DNA of 64,000 nt from Brienomyrus brachyistius (taxonomy: Eukaryota; Chordata; Actinopteri; Osteoglossiformes; Mormyridae), in the NCBI RefSeq assembly GCF_023856365.1, contig NC_064538.1, positions 10,014,435 to 10,078,434 of the forward strand, given 5' to 3'. Shown in pieces: positions 21,436 to 34,000 of this stretch. The first letter of the stretch is position 1, and each line of letters begins with the position of its first letter. The notes beneath the pieces are model-generated. The model had not been told where the DNA came from and searched no databases. It saw nothing but the letters and a program-made list of their open reading frames with translations. A program made the translations under genes and the position numbers.

Positions 21436-24400
21436 AGCATAATTTTCTTTAGCTACCTATGACTTTTGCACAGTACTGTATGTGAGATCATACCCAGTGA
21501 CCAACTGGCATCCCATTCCAGTATGTGGTCTACATTATGCTTCCTGTGATAGGGTAAGTGGTTATGGGAAATGGATGGATCGATAAGCATAGAGCGCCTG
21601 CGGTTCAGACTGCTCACATTCTGGTACGATTCAAACGCATCCCCTGTGCTTTTGGCCTACAACCAGATCTCTAAAACTGCACTATAAGTTTTTTGACATC
21701 AGAGCATTCTGTACACAAATAAAGGAGAAAGGAAACCATATCAGTGCCAGATTGGTTTAACTTGTGCAGATGACCAACTTCTGCTTCCAGAGCTCTGTAA
21801 ACACCACAGTAATTAAGGTTTAAGAGAAGCTGGCATCTGTGCTTAAGCAAGCATAAAGGCTGGGTTGATAGCAGCCTGTATGTCACCTTATCTGAGTGGC
21901 TACATATTCTGTGTTTATTTACCAAACAGAGATAAGCTCTTCTGCACTAAAAAGGGTCATTTTTTTACTTATTCAAAACTGACAGTGATATAAAGACCAA
22001 ATGAAAGTATTGACTTACACAAGCAAAGTCATTGTGCGTTTATCTGAAATTTATTTTATGTTGAAGACAACCATTTCCCAAAATGTACTGCCAATTTTAC
22101 TCTCTTCTTTTCCTAATGTTGGCTTTTTCAAAATTTTATTATATGTTTTCATTAACTTGTGGTCTGAAGCATCCTGACCATAAAATCTAAGAACACATAA
22201 ACGCCATCTCAATCAGACATAACATTTGACCCGGCAGTATGGTATTAAGAGCTCTCATATTGAATTATTTTAACCTTTTTAACAATGTATTAAATAAAGC
22301 ACAATATTGTCCACGTTATAGACAACAGACATATCGATGAATATCTGTATGAAAAGTTTTTAGATTTCGTATCACGTTATTTTCAGAGTCTTCTAAAACT
22401 TTTAAGATATTTTCCAATCAACTCTTATAATCGTCATAAGTAAAAAAAACATCTTAAAATGCATTATAACATGGATTATTATATTCTGTAAACCAACTGA
22501 CAGCCTGGGCTGGGATGGTGATCTGTTTCTATGTCCCTATACACTACAATGTAGTGTATAAATATTTCTTTATATGAAATAAATTAATGTACAATTTAGG
22601 TACATATGCAAGAAAATGCAGTGCTTAGTCGCACAATGAAACTTCGACACAATGCTTCTTCCACAAACTTTCCAGTGATGTCTTTTTATTCATGTGCAAC
22701 CTTGAAAGAATTCTAGAGTAAGACGTAGGCCTACGCTGACCCATAACTACAAAGGTACATTCTCTCACACTGTCACGTACAAAGAGTCAGTTGTTTACCT
22801 GACGTGCATTTTTTTCACAATCATAAGGGCGTCACAGCATGACTAGCAACTTTCTGTTCACTGTTTGGCATGTAAGCAACACAAATCCGCTAAATGCTCT
22901 TTCTGTATTAAATACATTATTTTTTCCAGTGACAAATTGTATATTCTTGTATAGTCTTTGTACTCTTTTCTGGGACAGTTCCATGAAATTTAAAACAGGT
23001 TAGTGGGACTTTGACATGCAAACGTTTTTGATGTAACACTGACATCAGTTTTAAACCATACAAACTGTACCTTGAATAAAATCGTTAATATATTAAAATG
23101 TACTGTAAATCTTTCATGTTAAGTTTCTACTCAGTCCCTACCCTGCTTATGAAGACTGTATGGATCCCTCTGCCTTTTCCCCATTGCTGAACTGAGGCTG
23201 CTGATCAACCACGTCATTACTACAGAAGTTGTGAACTGAGATGAACGGCAATACCGCCTGTAACACTTCTCACTGCGCTTTGGTTTCTCATTTGACTTCG
23301 GCTCACTGTTGGAAAACATAAAAAATCCATCTTCACCTCTCTGTGACCGTATTTATGTAAATTACCCACATGCCGACAGATCTTCCCTAATCGCACTTGT
23401 AAGCGTACCCCCATTTGGCCTTGTTTTACCACAGAAACAGATCGAGAATCGCCCCGGTCCTCTGAAACGGAGAGGCAAGGGGTACCCAAAAATATTTACA
23501 CGCAGCTTCTCTAGCATTGCTTAAAGCCACAGACAACCTCTGCCAACAACCTTTACTCAACAGTCAAACTTATTGTTAAGAGTTTATTATACGTAACTGT
23601 ATATTGTTTGAAGACTGCGACGCCAAAACAAAGAGCGACGCTTTGATTGTGCCGGTTGCTGTGTAAATTGTTTCTTATTTATAAGGGGACAGATATATGA
23701 TAGCCCAAGTGTGTCAGTAACAAAAATGCTGCCTATATTAACATATATTTCTCAACTTTCATGTAACCTGAAAATACATCTTTGGCACTTCCGCCCAAAA
23801 TGGACCCGAAAAATTTTACATAATTTTTTTTTAATCTATAACTGATATTCTCTCTGGAACTACCAGTACTAAATTTTTAAAAAGCTGTGCTTTTGTAACA
23901 CAAGTCATCGTTTATTTATTTTCAATGTATTTGTGGGCAGAAATTTTAAGCCTACAGTTTTATATAATTAAGCGTAGTGGTAAACCCGGTTATGTGAATT
24001 GTCTGGTATTTATCCACTTGCAGTTACGTCAATTGGAAATTTCAATGTACCGAAACATTAAGTTGTACCCTAATGCCATAGCACTAGGATCTCAACTAGG
24101 ATTTGAATCTGTTGTGAACCTAAAGTATATTCTTTTACAGTTGAATGCATGTGTGTGTGTGCTGGAGGTGCAACTGAGTTTGTGTGTGTTTGGAAGATAA
24201 CAAGGGCAAAGGGGAGACACATGGAAACCTATTTTAATGAGTTTCGGTTTGGTAACCTGAGCTCTGCTTCTGTGAAGCTCCTCCCCCTTTCTCTACCCTT
24301 GCCCCTTTATATGTTTGCAACATGAGGTCATACCTCTTGCATTCTGCCACACCCACAATTTCCTGGATTTACTGGCAGCCAGATGAGAGTTTCCTGTAAA

Positions 24401-25773
24401 GTACGTGATCGCCTCGCATTCCAGTTGTCTGTAGATTGTACCTGTTTGACAGGTACTATACCTGTGTGCATGTGTGTGAGAGAGACAAATTCAGTTTACA
24501 TGTGCTGTATACCAGGACCCTATTAGTTGTACAATTTCTGGAAAAAACAACAAATGCATGGTTATTGGAGAATTTCCCGACCTGTAAAATGCAACTGAAA
24601 CTCTAAGCATGGCTATATGTGTGAAGACATGGGGCAGGTAAACATTTGACATCGCCCCCTGCTTGCTCACCTGAAAATGAGCTCCTCAAAGTGAAGGGTC
24701 CCAGTCCATTAGCAGGCATATTTGCTGTGGAAATGACACAATAGATAATAATATAATCACATGGCAGAAATGCCCCTATTGTGTGTGCTTTCTAAAATTC
24801 TGAACACATCCTACACATCCTTATACTGTATATGCAGGTGGCTATACAGTATTTGCCACCTATCTGGTAAGTCGAGTGCTGCGTCGGGCGCGATCTGTCA
24901 GTTAGATACGGGTGGTGCCAAAGTGATCATAGTCACACCATTGTGTGGAGCTGCCCAGCAAAGGTGAGCTGAGCTGAATAATTTTCTGATGACCTTCCAT
25001 CCCTGTGTTTATGTTTTGATGTGGAATCATGTTTATACACTGCAAAAAGAAAACATGAAAATCTAAGCAAGTATAATTTTCTTATATTTATACAAAATTC
25101 TAATTTCATTAATAACTAACAACACATCTTATCAATAAGATTAATTTGCTTGCATTTAGGCATATTGTTTTATTTCAGGAAACCTTACCAAGTACATTTT
25201 TCTTACTGAACTGGCAGGTAATTTTGCTAGTTTTAGCCCACCCTGTCTCCAAACAGAAACAGTTTATCTTAAATTTGAACAGCCATTTTTTCCAACTACT
25301 CTGAAATCATTTGGAGCAGTGTTGCTTCACACTTCAAAGTTCTTTTAGGAATAAGCAGCACAGACCTACAACTGCAGCCATATTTCTACCAATCAAGGTG
25401 GAAAAAAATGTTGCATCGGTATTTTAGCACTACCTAGTCGGGATACATGAAAAAGAAGAACCTCTATTAAAGATGAAGGAATGAATAATCCATACAGTAA
25501 AATGCCACCTGACTCCAAACGCAACAGAAAACTCTGAGGAAAGATGGCTTCCTAAATAGTCCTTTGGAGGTATGAAGCTAATGAACCGCCACAGCCCCAT
25601 AATAACAGCACTGAAAACTCTGCGGGTTTCATGGCTCATTTGCCGGCTTGTGATTTTCTCCGTCAAGAAGTTGGACTTCAAAATTCAGGATACAGACGAA
25701 GAGGCAATGGATGAAATGATGCATTGTAACTTAGTTACTGAGAAAAAAATTAATATAGTGAGCACAGATATTC
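21436..25773. other. Intergenic stretch downstream of elf3
   Basis: No gene supported. At 21556-21585 a SINE-tail remnant (GTGGTTATGGGAAATGGATGGA) follows the LINE-2. At about 25040 ACACTGCAAAAAGAAAACAT resembles the end of a common fish hAT-type repeat, but its partner end was not found. A CpG-containing stretch at 24845-24970 has an isolated strong splice-donor-like CTG|GTAAGT but no reading frame I can connect to a gene. Confidence 0.4.
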
Positions 25774-25779
25774 TTTATT
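25774..25779 (-). terminator. elf3: Probable elf3 poly(A) signal
   Basis: AATAAA on the minus strand (TTTATT on the plus strand), about 640 bp beyond the elf3 stop codon. I found no AATAAA between it and the stop, so the elf3 3' UTR probably spans about 25755-26418. This is inference; transcripts could end elsewhere. Confidence 0.5.
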
Positions 25780-26418
25780 AAAAACTTTGACTGTACAAAA
25801 GTATTATAATATAAAAATGCACATTAGATTTACTTTTTACACAGCAATTATAAAACAAAATCCATTTAAATCAGGGTAATTAAAAAATTCACAATTCATA
25901 ATCATTTCAAAATATTGATTCCCAGGTAGTTAAAACATGTCTTAATGTATGGCACTACTCTGTCATAAGGTTTCATTTACACACTGCTACAATGTTACAC
26001 TGTCAAACCTTAAACTGCATTACAGTGCTGCAGTTTCATGACTAAACGCCTGCATTGTTGGACTGCTACATTTTTCTAAGGTTTAACTCTTGTGCCACAG
26101 TGTTACAGTTTTGTGGTCACACGGCTAAATTATCACCATCTGTAGGTTCAGAAAAAAGATCTTCGTAAAAATAGCTTTGTGGCCTTGGGGTGGAGGGTAA
26201 CATTAAATTAAATGAAACAGACAAAAGTCACAAGCAAGCATAGAATAGGAATTTAAAAAGTTGGTTCATACAACCTACATCAGCCAAAATATTAGCTTAC
26301 ATATTTCTGCAGCATCTTCCCCGGTATGAGAACACTAAAGCAAAAGACAAAATCCTCTTTGCTTTTGGCTGCCATTGGACCATCCAAATTACTGCTCTTG
26401 ACCACTGAGACTCTGCTC

Positions 26419-26524
26419 TTATAGTCCAGCTTCCCCATGTCGCCACCCGCTGGAGTTCTTCCCAAACTTGTACACTAAACGTCGTCCATCCACCCGCTCC
26501 AGAATCTCCCTTTTGTAGTAGTAC
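26419..26524 (-). CDS. elf3: elf3 coding exon 8 (end of ETS domain and stop)
   Basis: Acceptor AACACAG-type (TTACACAG|GTACTAC), then [20 protein letters not shown] and GKNSSGW, followed by a short tail ending in TAA at 26419. The tail after GKNSSGW (RHGEAGL) is shorter than in human ELF3. Confidence 0.94.
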
Positions 26525-29500
26525 CTGTGTAACAAACAGAGAGCCCATCACAGCTTCTTTTTTACCACCAAATATCTAGAAAAGAATGAATTTCAGATCT
26601 ATTGAAATAACAGTATATCTCCGTACTCATTTTGACATGGTACTGGATGAATGTTAGATGAATGGATGGATGGATGGATGGATGGAAGGAGCCAAGGGCA
26701 TAACTTTGGCTTGAACATTGGGGGGGGAGGGGTTGAGGTCTCCACCCATTACGGGGGAAACATGCTTATTGGGGGGAGGGGTTGTATTAGCTGATTTTGA
26801 TTTATTGGGGGGGGCTACAACCTCCCATCCCCCCATAATTTATGCCCATGGATGGAGGGTTAATATAACAGTACCCATTGTGCTGTACTACCCTATTGCA
26901 CCCACATAATGTTAGGACACACGAATGGATTTTCTGAGAAAATACCCAACCGCCTTTAGCATAGTTAAAAAATTTTATGTAGTTGCTTGAGATACTAGAA
27001 TTCAAAAATTGTACTCAGTTATAAGCTTGTACTAACATGGTCAAGGGCAATATAAGAGGTTCTGTCCTGGAATGTGGCATTCCAGAATCTACACTGTTAA
27101 TGACTACAGTTCCACATACCTTCCCCTAACACCTTTATGGAGTTTGACCGCACATATCAGCCATTCCTTTGTTTCTTTGTTTGATAAGTTGTGCAATATT
27201 TATATTTCTCTCCAGTGTGATACACACAATAAATTTAATGATGTCCAGGAAAACTTCCTTAAATAGGTTATAAATACTGTAAAGGCCGTACAGTGGTTGT
27301 AGGTTTCTCTGAAGGACGCCCTGCATTCACAGTCTTACCTCATGGCGCGGCTGAGCTTCTCATACGTCATGCTGCTGTTTCGCTTCTTCTGGCCCCAGAG
27401 CTGGGCTACAGCCTCTGACTTGAGGAATTTAAAGACACCTTGCTGATGGTCCTCCCATTTCATCAGGCCTGGATTCTGCTCTGGGTGGATCAGGATGTCT
27501 CGGATAAACTCCCAGAGGTGTGTCCCTCTTGGTGCTGCCGGGGAGAATGCAAAGTATTGGCCTAAACTATTCCCGATAGAGCGATTTATATAGATAATGA
27601 GGGAGACATAAGCAATGGTGAGAAACCCTAAAAATACTGTGGATGTATGAGTGGCAGTCAAATATGTTTTTTGAGATGTTCGTTTTTTTGATGTAATTTT
27701 ACACATGAATCCTGGTTGTATTGAAGTTTGATGGAAATTCACCATGTTTTCTCCTCCTGATCTGCCCGTAATCTTCTGAACAATGGCTCTGCTTCCTCGG
27801 CCTTCCCCGGCCTCGCTTGCTGGGCTTCAGCTCCCCTCTTTCTGCCCTGAAGGTTCCAGCTGGTAACAACAACATAGCGACATATTGTAGGTGCACTTGA
27901 GCATGAGAAGCGTACAGTGTACCTTGGTGTGACATGACCAATTTATTCTACAGTGGCTAGCCCTTATGATCTTGCACAACTTTATTATCTTATAAAACAA
28001 AATTGGCACAGAGGATGGGAGGCCATGCTCACATGCAGTACGAGGACAGGGAGTGTCGGGAGTGTCCGGGTCAGAGTCACTCCCAGAGTCTGAGTAAACG
28101 GGGGTGATCTTGAGGCATATTCCTAGTGAAAACAAGAATGGAAATGAGCTGTTAGACCGCAGGTTGGTGCTCAGAATACACCTAGTTAGGCATGTAACCA
28201 GAGCAAACCTGGAACTCCTGTAGAGTGAGAGACCAGGAGAACTTACTTGCATTGGAAGAGTCCAGGCTATCTGGCAAGGTGGACCCTGATTCATATCCAT
28301 TGTCACTCACAGGTGTCATGTCTCCCATTGTCTTGGGCCTGTCTTGGACAGGACCGTCAATGTCGTAAGCGCTCTCTGCAAAGGGCACACAACAAAGCAA
28401 GGTCAAGGAGCAACCAGTCATGTAGCTTGTGGGGCTTGAGATTATAGGCGACATTAACAACTATCAGGGTGAGGGCTGTGTGAGATGTTCAGGAGGGAAG
28501 TGCAGGAGCAGTATGTCAGCAGTATGGTACCTGTGCTCACCTTGGTGTTCATTCACAATGCTTAGATCGTAGATACTTTCACCTCCACTCACGTTAAGGA
28601 TTTCCGGGTACTCATCCAGCAGATTGTTGAGGAAGTCACAGGTCATGGTTATATCATTGGCACCTGGAATTGGGGGACACTTTTCAGAAACTAAAGCATC
28701 TCTCAGCTCACCATAAGAAAGAATGAATCATAGTGTACGAAGGCAAGTTACTACATCAGGCATGGCACTCTGATTTGGAGTGTTTCAGTACTTAATATGG
28801 GACTAACATGTTTCAGTACTTAATATGGGACTAAACATGTTTTTATGTATTTTTTTTCTGTTTGACGTCATGGCCTGTGGTAGGCGTAGAGATGCACACT
28901 GTATAGCACGCTAAAACAACATGAAATCTGAATCCCCACATCGGGATGGGGGGGGGGAGAGCATTGTTCCGAGGTTTGTATTCAGCCTTTGCATTTTTCT
29001 GCCCACATGATATTTACTGGTGTGTAAATGACGCTGGTTCCCTCCCAGCTGAATGCCCCCCCCACCCATAACTGAATATATCTCAGTCCAAACAGGACAG
29101 GGTCAAGTTTCAGAATGCCTGCTATTCAGCAAACCATGTCCTTCGAAATGAGTGTCAGTTCAATTACATAATTAATTATGACTTAAATGGCACTTTCATG
29201 GAATATGACTTTTTGGCTCTTTAATAATCATTAATATGTTAGTCTAAGCTTTTCCGGGTAAGTATCTCCATTAAGCTGGTTTCTGTGTTTCTCCTCACCA
29301 TATTTAGCTTTTAGCTCCAGCAAACTGTGAAAAAGTCGTTCCCCTAGGGAGCCGAAAGCAGACACGAGGGCCTGGTGGGACATCTGGCAGAGTGTGGCGC
29401 CGTCGATGGAGCAACTGGACATGTTGAGAGTGCAGGCATCGAAATGGGCGTCTTCCACATGGTGGCTGATCCACTCCATGGTGTTCTGTTTTGTCCAGTA

Positions 29501-30281
29501 CTGTGGTGGCAGAAGACGCCAACCTGGCTGCTCTGGAGAGACACAGTGACCCATCAACATCCGGGCTCCTCATCATTAGGAGCTGAGGAGTTGAGTCTTC
29601 AGCAGACAGAAACACACATACACACAATATGCACTGGATGTGTGCAGACCAGAAGCTGCCCATGTGATCATTCATCTGGGTTTCAGGTGCCCTCTGAGGT
29701 TTATGGTTTGGAGCAGAAGCAGCTCCCTCCATGTGCTCATCGCCAATCACACCCAGAATCTGTTAACCCGCTTATGCTTTTTAAACCTGACTATCTAGCA
29801 AAGCTCCCTCCAGCTTACCGTAAGGGTGAACAAGGCTAAACCGGTTATACCCAGAATCGCATGTTAAAAAAATAATGATCAAGATTTCTTAGTAAAAAAA
29901 TATCTGGATTATTTTATACCTTCCCTAATCCTTGCCAAACTTTATTACTGTGAACTTTGTTTTTTAAGGGTCACAGTCAGCCGGCATAGCTGGCATTTTT
30001 CGTATTTTGCACAAAACATGATGGTAGAAGGTTCCAGTATGGTCTTCGAAGGAGTAAAGTGGTCTCTGCGGTTGGAGGCCATGTCTCTGTGTAGAACCAG
30101 TCAGAGTGCCTGTGTGCTTAGGGGTCTTACCGTGTGCACTTGGCATCAAAGTGAAATGTGAGGTCGTGAGAGGTTGCAGTGGCTCATTCAGCGATGGGGG
30201 TTGCAGGGGGTCAATATCTGCGGTCTGGTACATCGCCCAGTTGGCATCTGTAAGGACGCTACTGAGGTCGCAGGAAGCCAT
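26419..30281 (-). CDS. elf3: E74-like ETS transcription factor 3 (ELF3/ESE-1), complete, 8 coding exons
   Basis: Sequence-specific nuclear transcription factor of the epithelial-specific ETS subfamily. Coding exons: 30131-30281, 29299-29532, 28541-28663, 28247-28375, 28033-28122, 27743-27859, 27339-27534 and 26419-26524. All have GT...AG borders and compatible phases, giving 381 codons plus stop (human ELF3 is 371 aa). Domains: Pointed domain about residues 60-128 ([10 protein letters not shown] ... [12 protein letters not shown]), acidic/serine-rich stretch about 216-232 ([12 protein letters not shown]), AT-hook 258-265 (RGRGRPRK), ETS domain about 283-365 ([16 protein letters not shown] ... 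[15 protein letters not shown]). PNT plus AT-hook plus ETS in one protein is diagnostic of ELF3 and separates it from ELF5 and EHF, which lack the AT-hook. The start ATG has a Kozak-like CCCATGG, and an acceptor lies just 5' of it, so a noncoding 5' exon exists. No disruption seen. Confidence 0.96.
26692..26850. mobile_element. hAT-like MITE in the last elf3 intron
   Basis: Ends are imperfect inverted repeats: GCCAAGGGCATAACTTTGG at the left, and at the right the reverse complement CCATGGGCATAAATTATGG. The inside is G-rich (runs of 6-8 G). It is preceded by (TGGA)n at 26664-26687. Family and exact borders are uncertain. Confidence 0.55.
27339..27534 (-). CDS. elf3: elf3 coding exon 7 (ETS domain, main part)
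   Basis: Acceptor CCGGCAG|CACCAAG and donor ATGAG|GTAAGA. Encodes [20 protein letters not shown] through [20 protein letters not shown] to YEKLSRAMR, most of the winged helix-turn-helix with the start of recognition helix 3. Confidence 0.96.
27743..27859 (-). CDS. elf3: elf3 coding exon 6 (AT-hook)
   Basis: Acceptor TTACCAG|CTGGAACC and donor ACATG|GTGAAT. Encodes [13 protein letters not shown], a canonical AT-hook for minor-groove binding. The acceptor was chosen because it alone restores the codon phase from exon 5. Confidence 0.9.
28033..28122 (-). CDS. elf3: elf3 coding exon 5 (acidic/serine-rich)
   Basis: Acceptor TTTCACTAG|GAATATG and donor GCAT|GTGAGC. Encodes [20 protein letters not shown], equivalent to the SDSGGSD region of mammalian ELF3. 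Confidence 0.88.
28247..28375 (-). CDS. elf3: elf3 coding exon 4
   Basis: Acceptor CCTTTGCAG|AGAGCG and donor GCAA|GTAAGT. Encodes a low-complexity linker rich in Asp, Pro and Ser ([20 protein letters not shown]). Confidence 0.9.
28541..28663 (-). CDS. elf3: elf3 coding exon 3
   Basis: Acceptor ATTCCAG|GTGCC and donor CCAAG|GTGAGC. Encodes an acidic, leucine-rich segment ([14 protein letters not shown]) in the position of the ELF3 transactivation domain. Confidence 0.9.
28781..28836. repeat. 28-bp tandem duplication in elf3 intron
   Basis: Two perfect copies of a unit starting TGTTTCAGTACTTAATATGG, in the intron between coding exons 2 and 3. Confidence 0.95.
29299..29532 (-). CDS. elf3: elf3 coding exon 2 (Pointed domain)
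   Basis: Acceptor CTCTCCAG|AGCAGCC and donor TATG|GTGAGG. Carries the whole SAM/Pointed domain, an interaction module, with the conserved WI..HVE and DGATLC signatures. Confidence 0.94.
30131..30281 (-). CDS. elf3: elf3 coding exon 1
   Basis: Begins [20 protein letters not shown] at ATG 30281. It ends with donor CACG|GTAAGA after one base of a split codon. An acceptor-like ACCGCAG|ATCCCATG directly precedes the start, so this is the second transcribed exon. Confidence 0.92.
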
Positions 30282-31027
30282 GGGATCTGCGGTTTGAAAG
30301 ACACAGTCAAGCCACCATTACTCTGTCTATCGGTGACCTGCTCAGGAAAAGCCTCATGGTGAGCATCTCCAGAAGCAACCGCAGCATGTTGGGAGGTAGA
30401 ATGGGGGACTTATTTTGACAATCTGTTCGTACAATGACACCCCTTTATTACTTACAAGTGGTTGTGCTACCTAACTTGTCAATTCCTTCTAAGCTGCATA
30501 TTTTCTTCCTATTGCAACAAATCATGACCATCCTCAACATGTACACCTCCAGCACCTGAAGATCATTTTTAATGAATTTAGCAAGAGAAAACTTGCTAAG
30601 CATCACAGTACAAATTCATTGTATAACCACAACAAGCCAACACCTCTACCACTGTTAAATCATGAAATATTATTCAGTTACTCCCACGTAATGAGAGATC
30701 ATCCCAAACACATTCATTCAGCTCATTTAATCCAAAAATCAAAATTCAGTTTCTTAATAGCCAATGTAGTTTTTTTATGTTTTTTTTTTGTTTAGTTACT
30801 TGCAGGAACATAGATGTTTAATCCAAAAACATGAAAATGAAACTTAGGCAGAAAACGAACCAACCTGCACACGACAATCCAAAGACAGGCAATATCCAAA
30901 AAAATATGAGCGCTAGTAGTCCTTATGCTTCCACTGATGGGTTAACTTTGGTACTTAGTCCAGGCTCTGCGCTTTGTCCAGCTCTGGTGTCTCTTTTAGC
31001 TGTCCTGGGCTGTACCTCTTGGAGCCA

Positions 31028-31036
31028 TTATATATA
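31028..31036 (-). promoter_or_regulatory. elf3: Probable elf3 TATA box
   Basis: TATATATAA on the minus strand, about 750 bp upstream of the elf3 ATG. It predicts transcription starting near 31000. A candidate first noncoding exon would run from there to a donor-like GCAG|GTTGGT at 30865, spliced to the acceptor just before the ATG (about 30286). The exon is inferred only. Confidence 0.55.
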
Positions 31037-31086
31037 CAGTGTTGCCCAAGGGGCTGGGCCCAGGTGAGTGTTGTTACGGCAGCAAG

Positions 31087-31096
31087 GGGGAATTCC
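31087..31096 (-). promoter_or_regulatory. elf3: kappaB-type site upstream of elf3 TATA box
   Basis: GGGGAATTCC (GGAATTCCCC on the gene strand) fits the NF-kappaB consensus GGGRNWYYCC exactly. It lies 51 bp upstream of the TATA box. NF-kappaB-mediated induction of mammalian ELF3 by inflammatory cytokines is established, so the placement is plausible. Binding here is inference. Confidence 0.5.
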
Positions 31097-31099
31097 ACA

Positions 31100-34000
31100 G
31101 AAGTAATTTGCATAACCCGCAGCTATACCCCACCCCCTTTTCCCAGGAACAGGCTTATCTCCTTGCTCCTGCTCTGACTAGGCCCAAATTCTCCATGACA
31201 GCAGGGACGTCTGTTTTGAAGCTGTCGTGCTTAATCATTATACTACATTGCCCTTGACTTACTGCTACCTTCAGTCTCTTTTACTCGTTTCCCTTCCTTA
31301 CACTCCCACAACAACGCACACTTTCAGCCGCTCTTTACTGGTTTATGATGAAGTCATCTGTGGAAATATTTGCTGCTGTTTGAAGGTCTCCTGGCTGGAT
31401 GTCCCTGTTATTCCACAAATTGTACAAGTACGGCCATGAGTCAGCCTGTGCATTTCTTAAGAGTGGGAAGAAGAAATGGCAAACATCTGCAGAACTCGCA
31501 ACCAATGAGTGATGCATTAACATAAATTTAAATTACCCTTTTGAGTGAACGCTACGGGCAATTTAATATTAAAAACATGTTGAGGCCATTCAGGCAAAAA
31601 GGATGTTGACACGTTTTTTTGATAAGTACTGATGCTATGGTGCCATGGGTAGACTGCTTAAATGTAGAGATTACAGTCACAAGCAGATTACAGTTAGCAG
31701 TACTAAGGTGGATCATGATAGTTTAGTGTATAAGAAGTGTACAAAGTGTAAGAAGCTCACCATCTATGGTTGAGTTTTTCTACAAGGCTAACCATTCAAC
31801 ATTTCCATGCCTGTTTTTATGTTTTAGGCATAATTGAAAAAGAAAGTGGTTTTACAATATCCTGGTAATTTACAAGGGAATGTTGGAAATCCATTCTGTC
31901 TATGGGTTTTTATGTTAAAACATCTGTTTTGTAATGATCATGTGCATCCATGGAGTAGCAAGGCAGAACTTGTTTCAACTTAGAAAAACCTCAAGAATTC
32001 CCCTTAATGATTCTCAAGCTTTTGGGAGTTTCAGCTCAATTGAGAGATAAGTGAAAAGTGGATCTTTATGGCCATCTTAGGGTCAGACATGCACGGTAAA
32101 AACACTGTGTTCTACAGTGAACACCCCACATCAATAGTGGTTGCGTCATGCTGTGAGGATACTGGATATCACTAAAGGAATCTTAATCTCTTCCAGAAAG
32201 TTCAATATTGGTACTGTATATCAGGACATCTCTTTCTGAGCTGAAATGCAAGTGAGTCAGACAGCAAGGCTATATTTTGGACTGTTCTAATTAAAGATAG
32301 CCAGCCAAATAAAGTCCAAAAGCCTAAAACCCAATAAGATGTGGTGGCAGAACCTGAAATGACCAGCCCCCAGATATTAGTACAGAAACACATAAGAATG
32401 GAAGAGATGAACTAAATTCACCCCAATGAATGACTACTATGTCAAATTGCATTCATTTCTGTCAACAGGTGTGCACAGAGCACAAGTAGGTGATGATTTT
32501 TCCATATAGCTAATTTGGGTGTTTTCTAAATAATAAATGACGCTTCAAATGTTACAAAATTTCTTCACCCATGTCCCCTTTCATTCGACATTCAGATTTG
32601 CTTGAAAACTTGATAACATTATTGAAAGGGGCAAATATTTGTTTTTATGCTACCTTAGGCAGACATTGATGCACTCAGCACAATTCCACATATATAGTAG
32701 TATTTCATTCATCAAATTACATTCGATTGCTTTACCTATTCAGCCTGGGTGGTAACTATAACCAGCCGTCACCCGGTTTTGGTGACACAAAGGCAGGAAA
32801 TTCTCAGTCGAAACTCCCCACAAAGACCCTTGGCCACACAAAGGGGGTCTATTGTTTACCTTGGACAGGCAACAGGTTTTTCCAGTCAACCGTGATGAGA
32901 ATCACTCATTGGTTGGGTGATGAGCTGTTGTCACTGTGAGACTCTCACACATCATCGCAACTTAATGGTCATAGTTAGATTGAAATAAAAAAAAAAATTC
33001 ATTCTTGAGAGAAAATCGTGAATATCCTTACAAACAATTAATTTAGCAGGTGCTACTGGCAAGACTGGCTTAACCACATACCACCACAGTAAAAAGCCCC
33101 ACTAACAGGGCAGTCGAGTTCAGCATGATCTGCTTCTGCTGGTGGCGTTTCTCAATCTGTGGAACCACATCTTACAGAAGCAGAGCTGCAAATCAGCTTC
33201 CAAACAATGCACCACTTGCTAGTCTGAAAGCGTAGATCACGGCCCCCAGGCTACCACTGACATTCCCCGGCCCACTGTCTTCATTGACACTTCCATTGTA
33301 AGGCCACGACTGGATGTTCTGTTCTTGTATTCTGCACTTAGACTAAATTCTAACTAGATTCTCTTGGAGTTATTTGAATAGCTTTTCTGGATGAGCTTCT
33401 AAAGGTTTTTAGTATAGCCCTCATTGCTATTTTGCACATGTTGCTGGCCAGTCATTGGAGACTTAGCCAAGTAACACTAAGTTGACTCCATGAAGCTATA
33501 CTCTTGTGATGTCGCCACAAAATAAATAAATGTAAATTCAGTGATGCTTCTGTATCCCCTTCACATGCCAATTATAGGAACCCACAGGTTGCTCAAATTA
33601 CATCACTGTTCTGAAATCCCTTCTTCAGATAGAAGGTTTGTATAACAGGAAGGGAACTTCTGTTACGCTGCACAAACGTAATCAGGCTGTTGTGTGACCT
33701 GGAGCCTTACATCTGCTGTGATGTGTAAATGTCCCCCGTGATATGGAGGCCTCTAGTGGTTCTTTGTGGAAATGCGCTGTTTCATATGGAAACCCCTAGT
33801 GGTCACTCTGTGGGGATCCTAGGGGATTCGCCTTGCATAAATCCTCAGGGTGTGATGACGATTAAAAAACATATATTAATTGATTATTGTTTATTGTCAT
33901 TCATATTATTATTAATGGACCCCACAGCCCTGTACTGAACAAGGGAATGGAAGAGGAAGAGATTATTAACAGATGCCAAAACCTTAAATCATTCACATGT

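Noticed and set aside
22541..22559. Near-palindrome TACACTACAATGTAGTGTA
   Set aside because: Short AT-rich inverted repeats of this size are common by chance and nothing around it suggests a function.
23131..23489. Overlapping minus-strand frames of 62 and 89 codons
   Set aside because: Basic, serine-rich translations without any recognised motif or splice context.
24838..24970. Possible small exon (acceptor-like ATGCAG, donor-like CTG|GTAAGT at 24866) in a CpG-containing patch
   Set aside because: No reading frame or neighbouring exon links to it, and isolated splice-like motifs are frequent by chance.
27827..28306. 159-codon minus-strand frame across elf3 introns
   Set aside because: It reads through splice sites. 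Only 28033-28122 of it is exonic, and its last part overlaps the AT-hook exon in the same sense but crosses an intron.
29375..29839. 154-codon plus-strand open frame
   Set aside because: It is antisense to elf3 coding exon 2 and its flanks; the real coding sense is the minus-strand Pointed domain.
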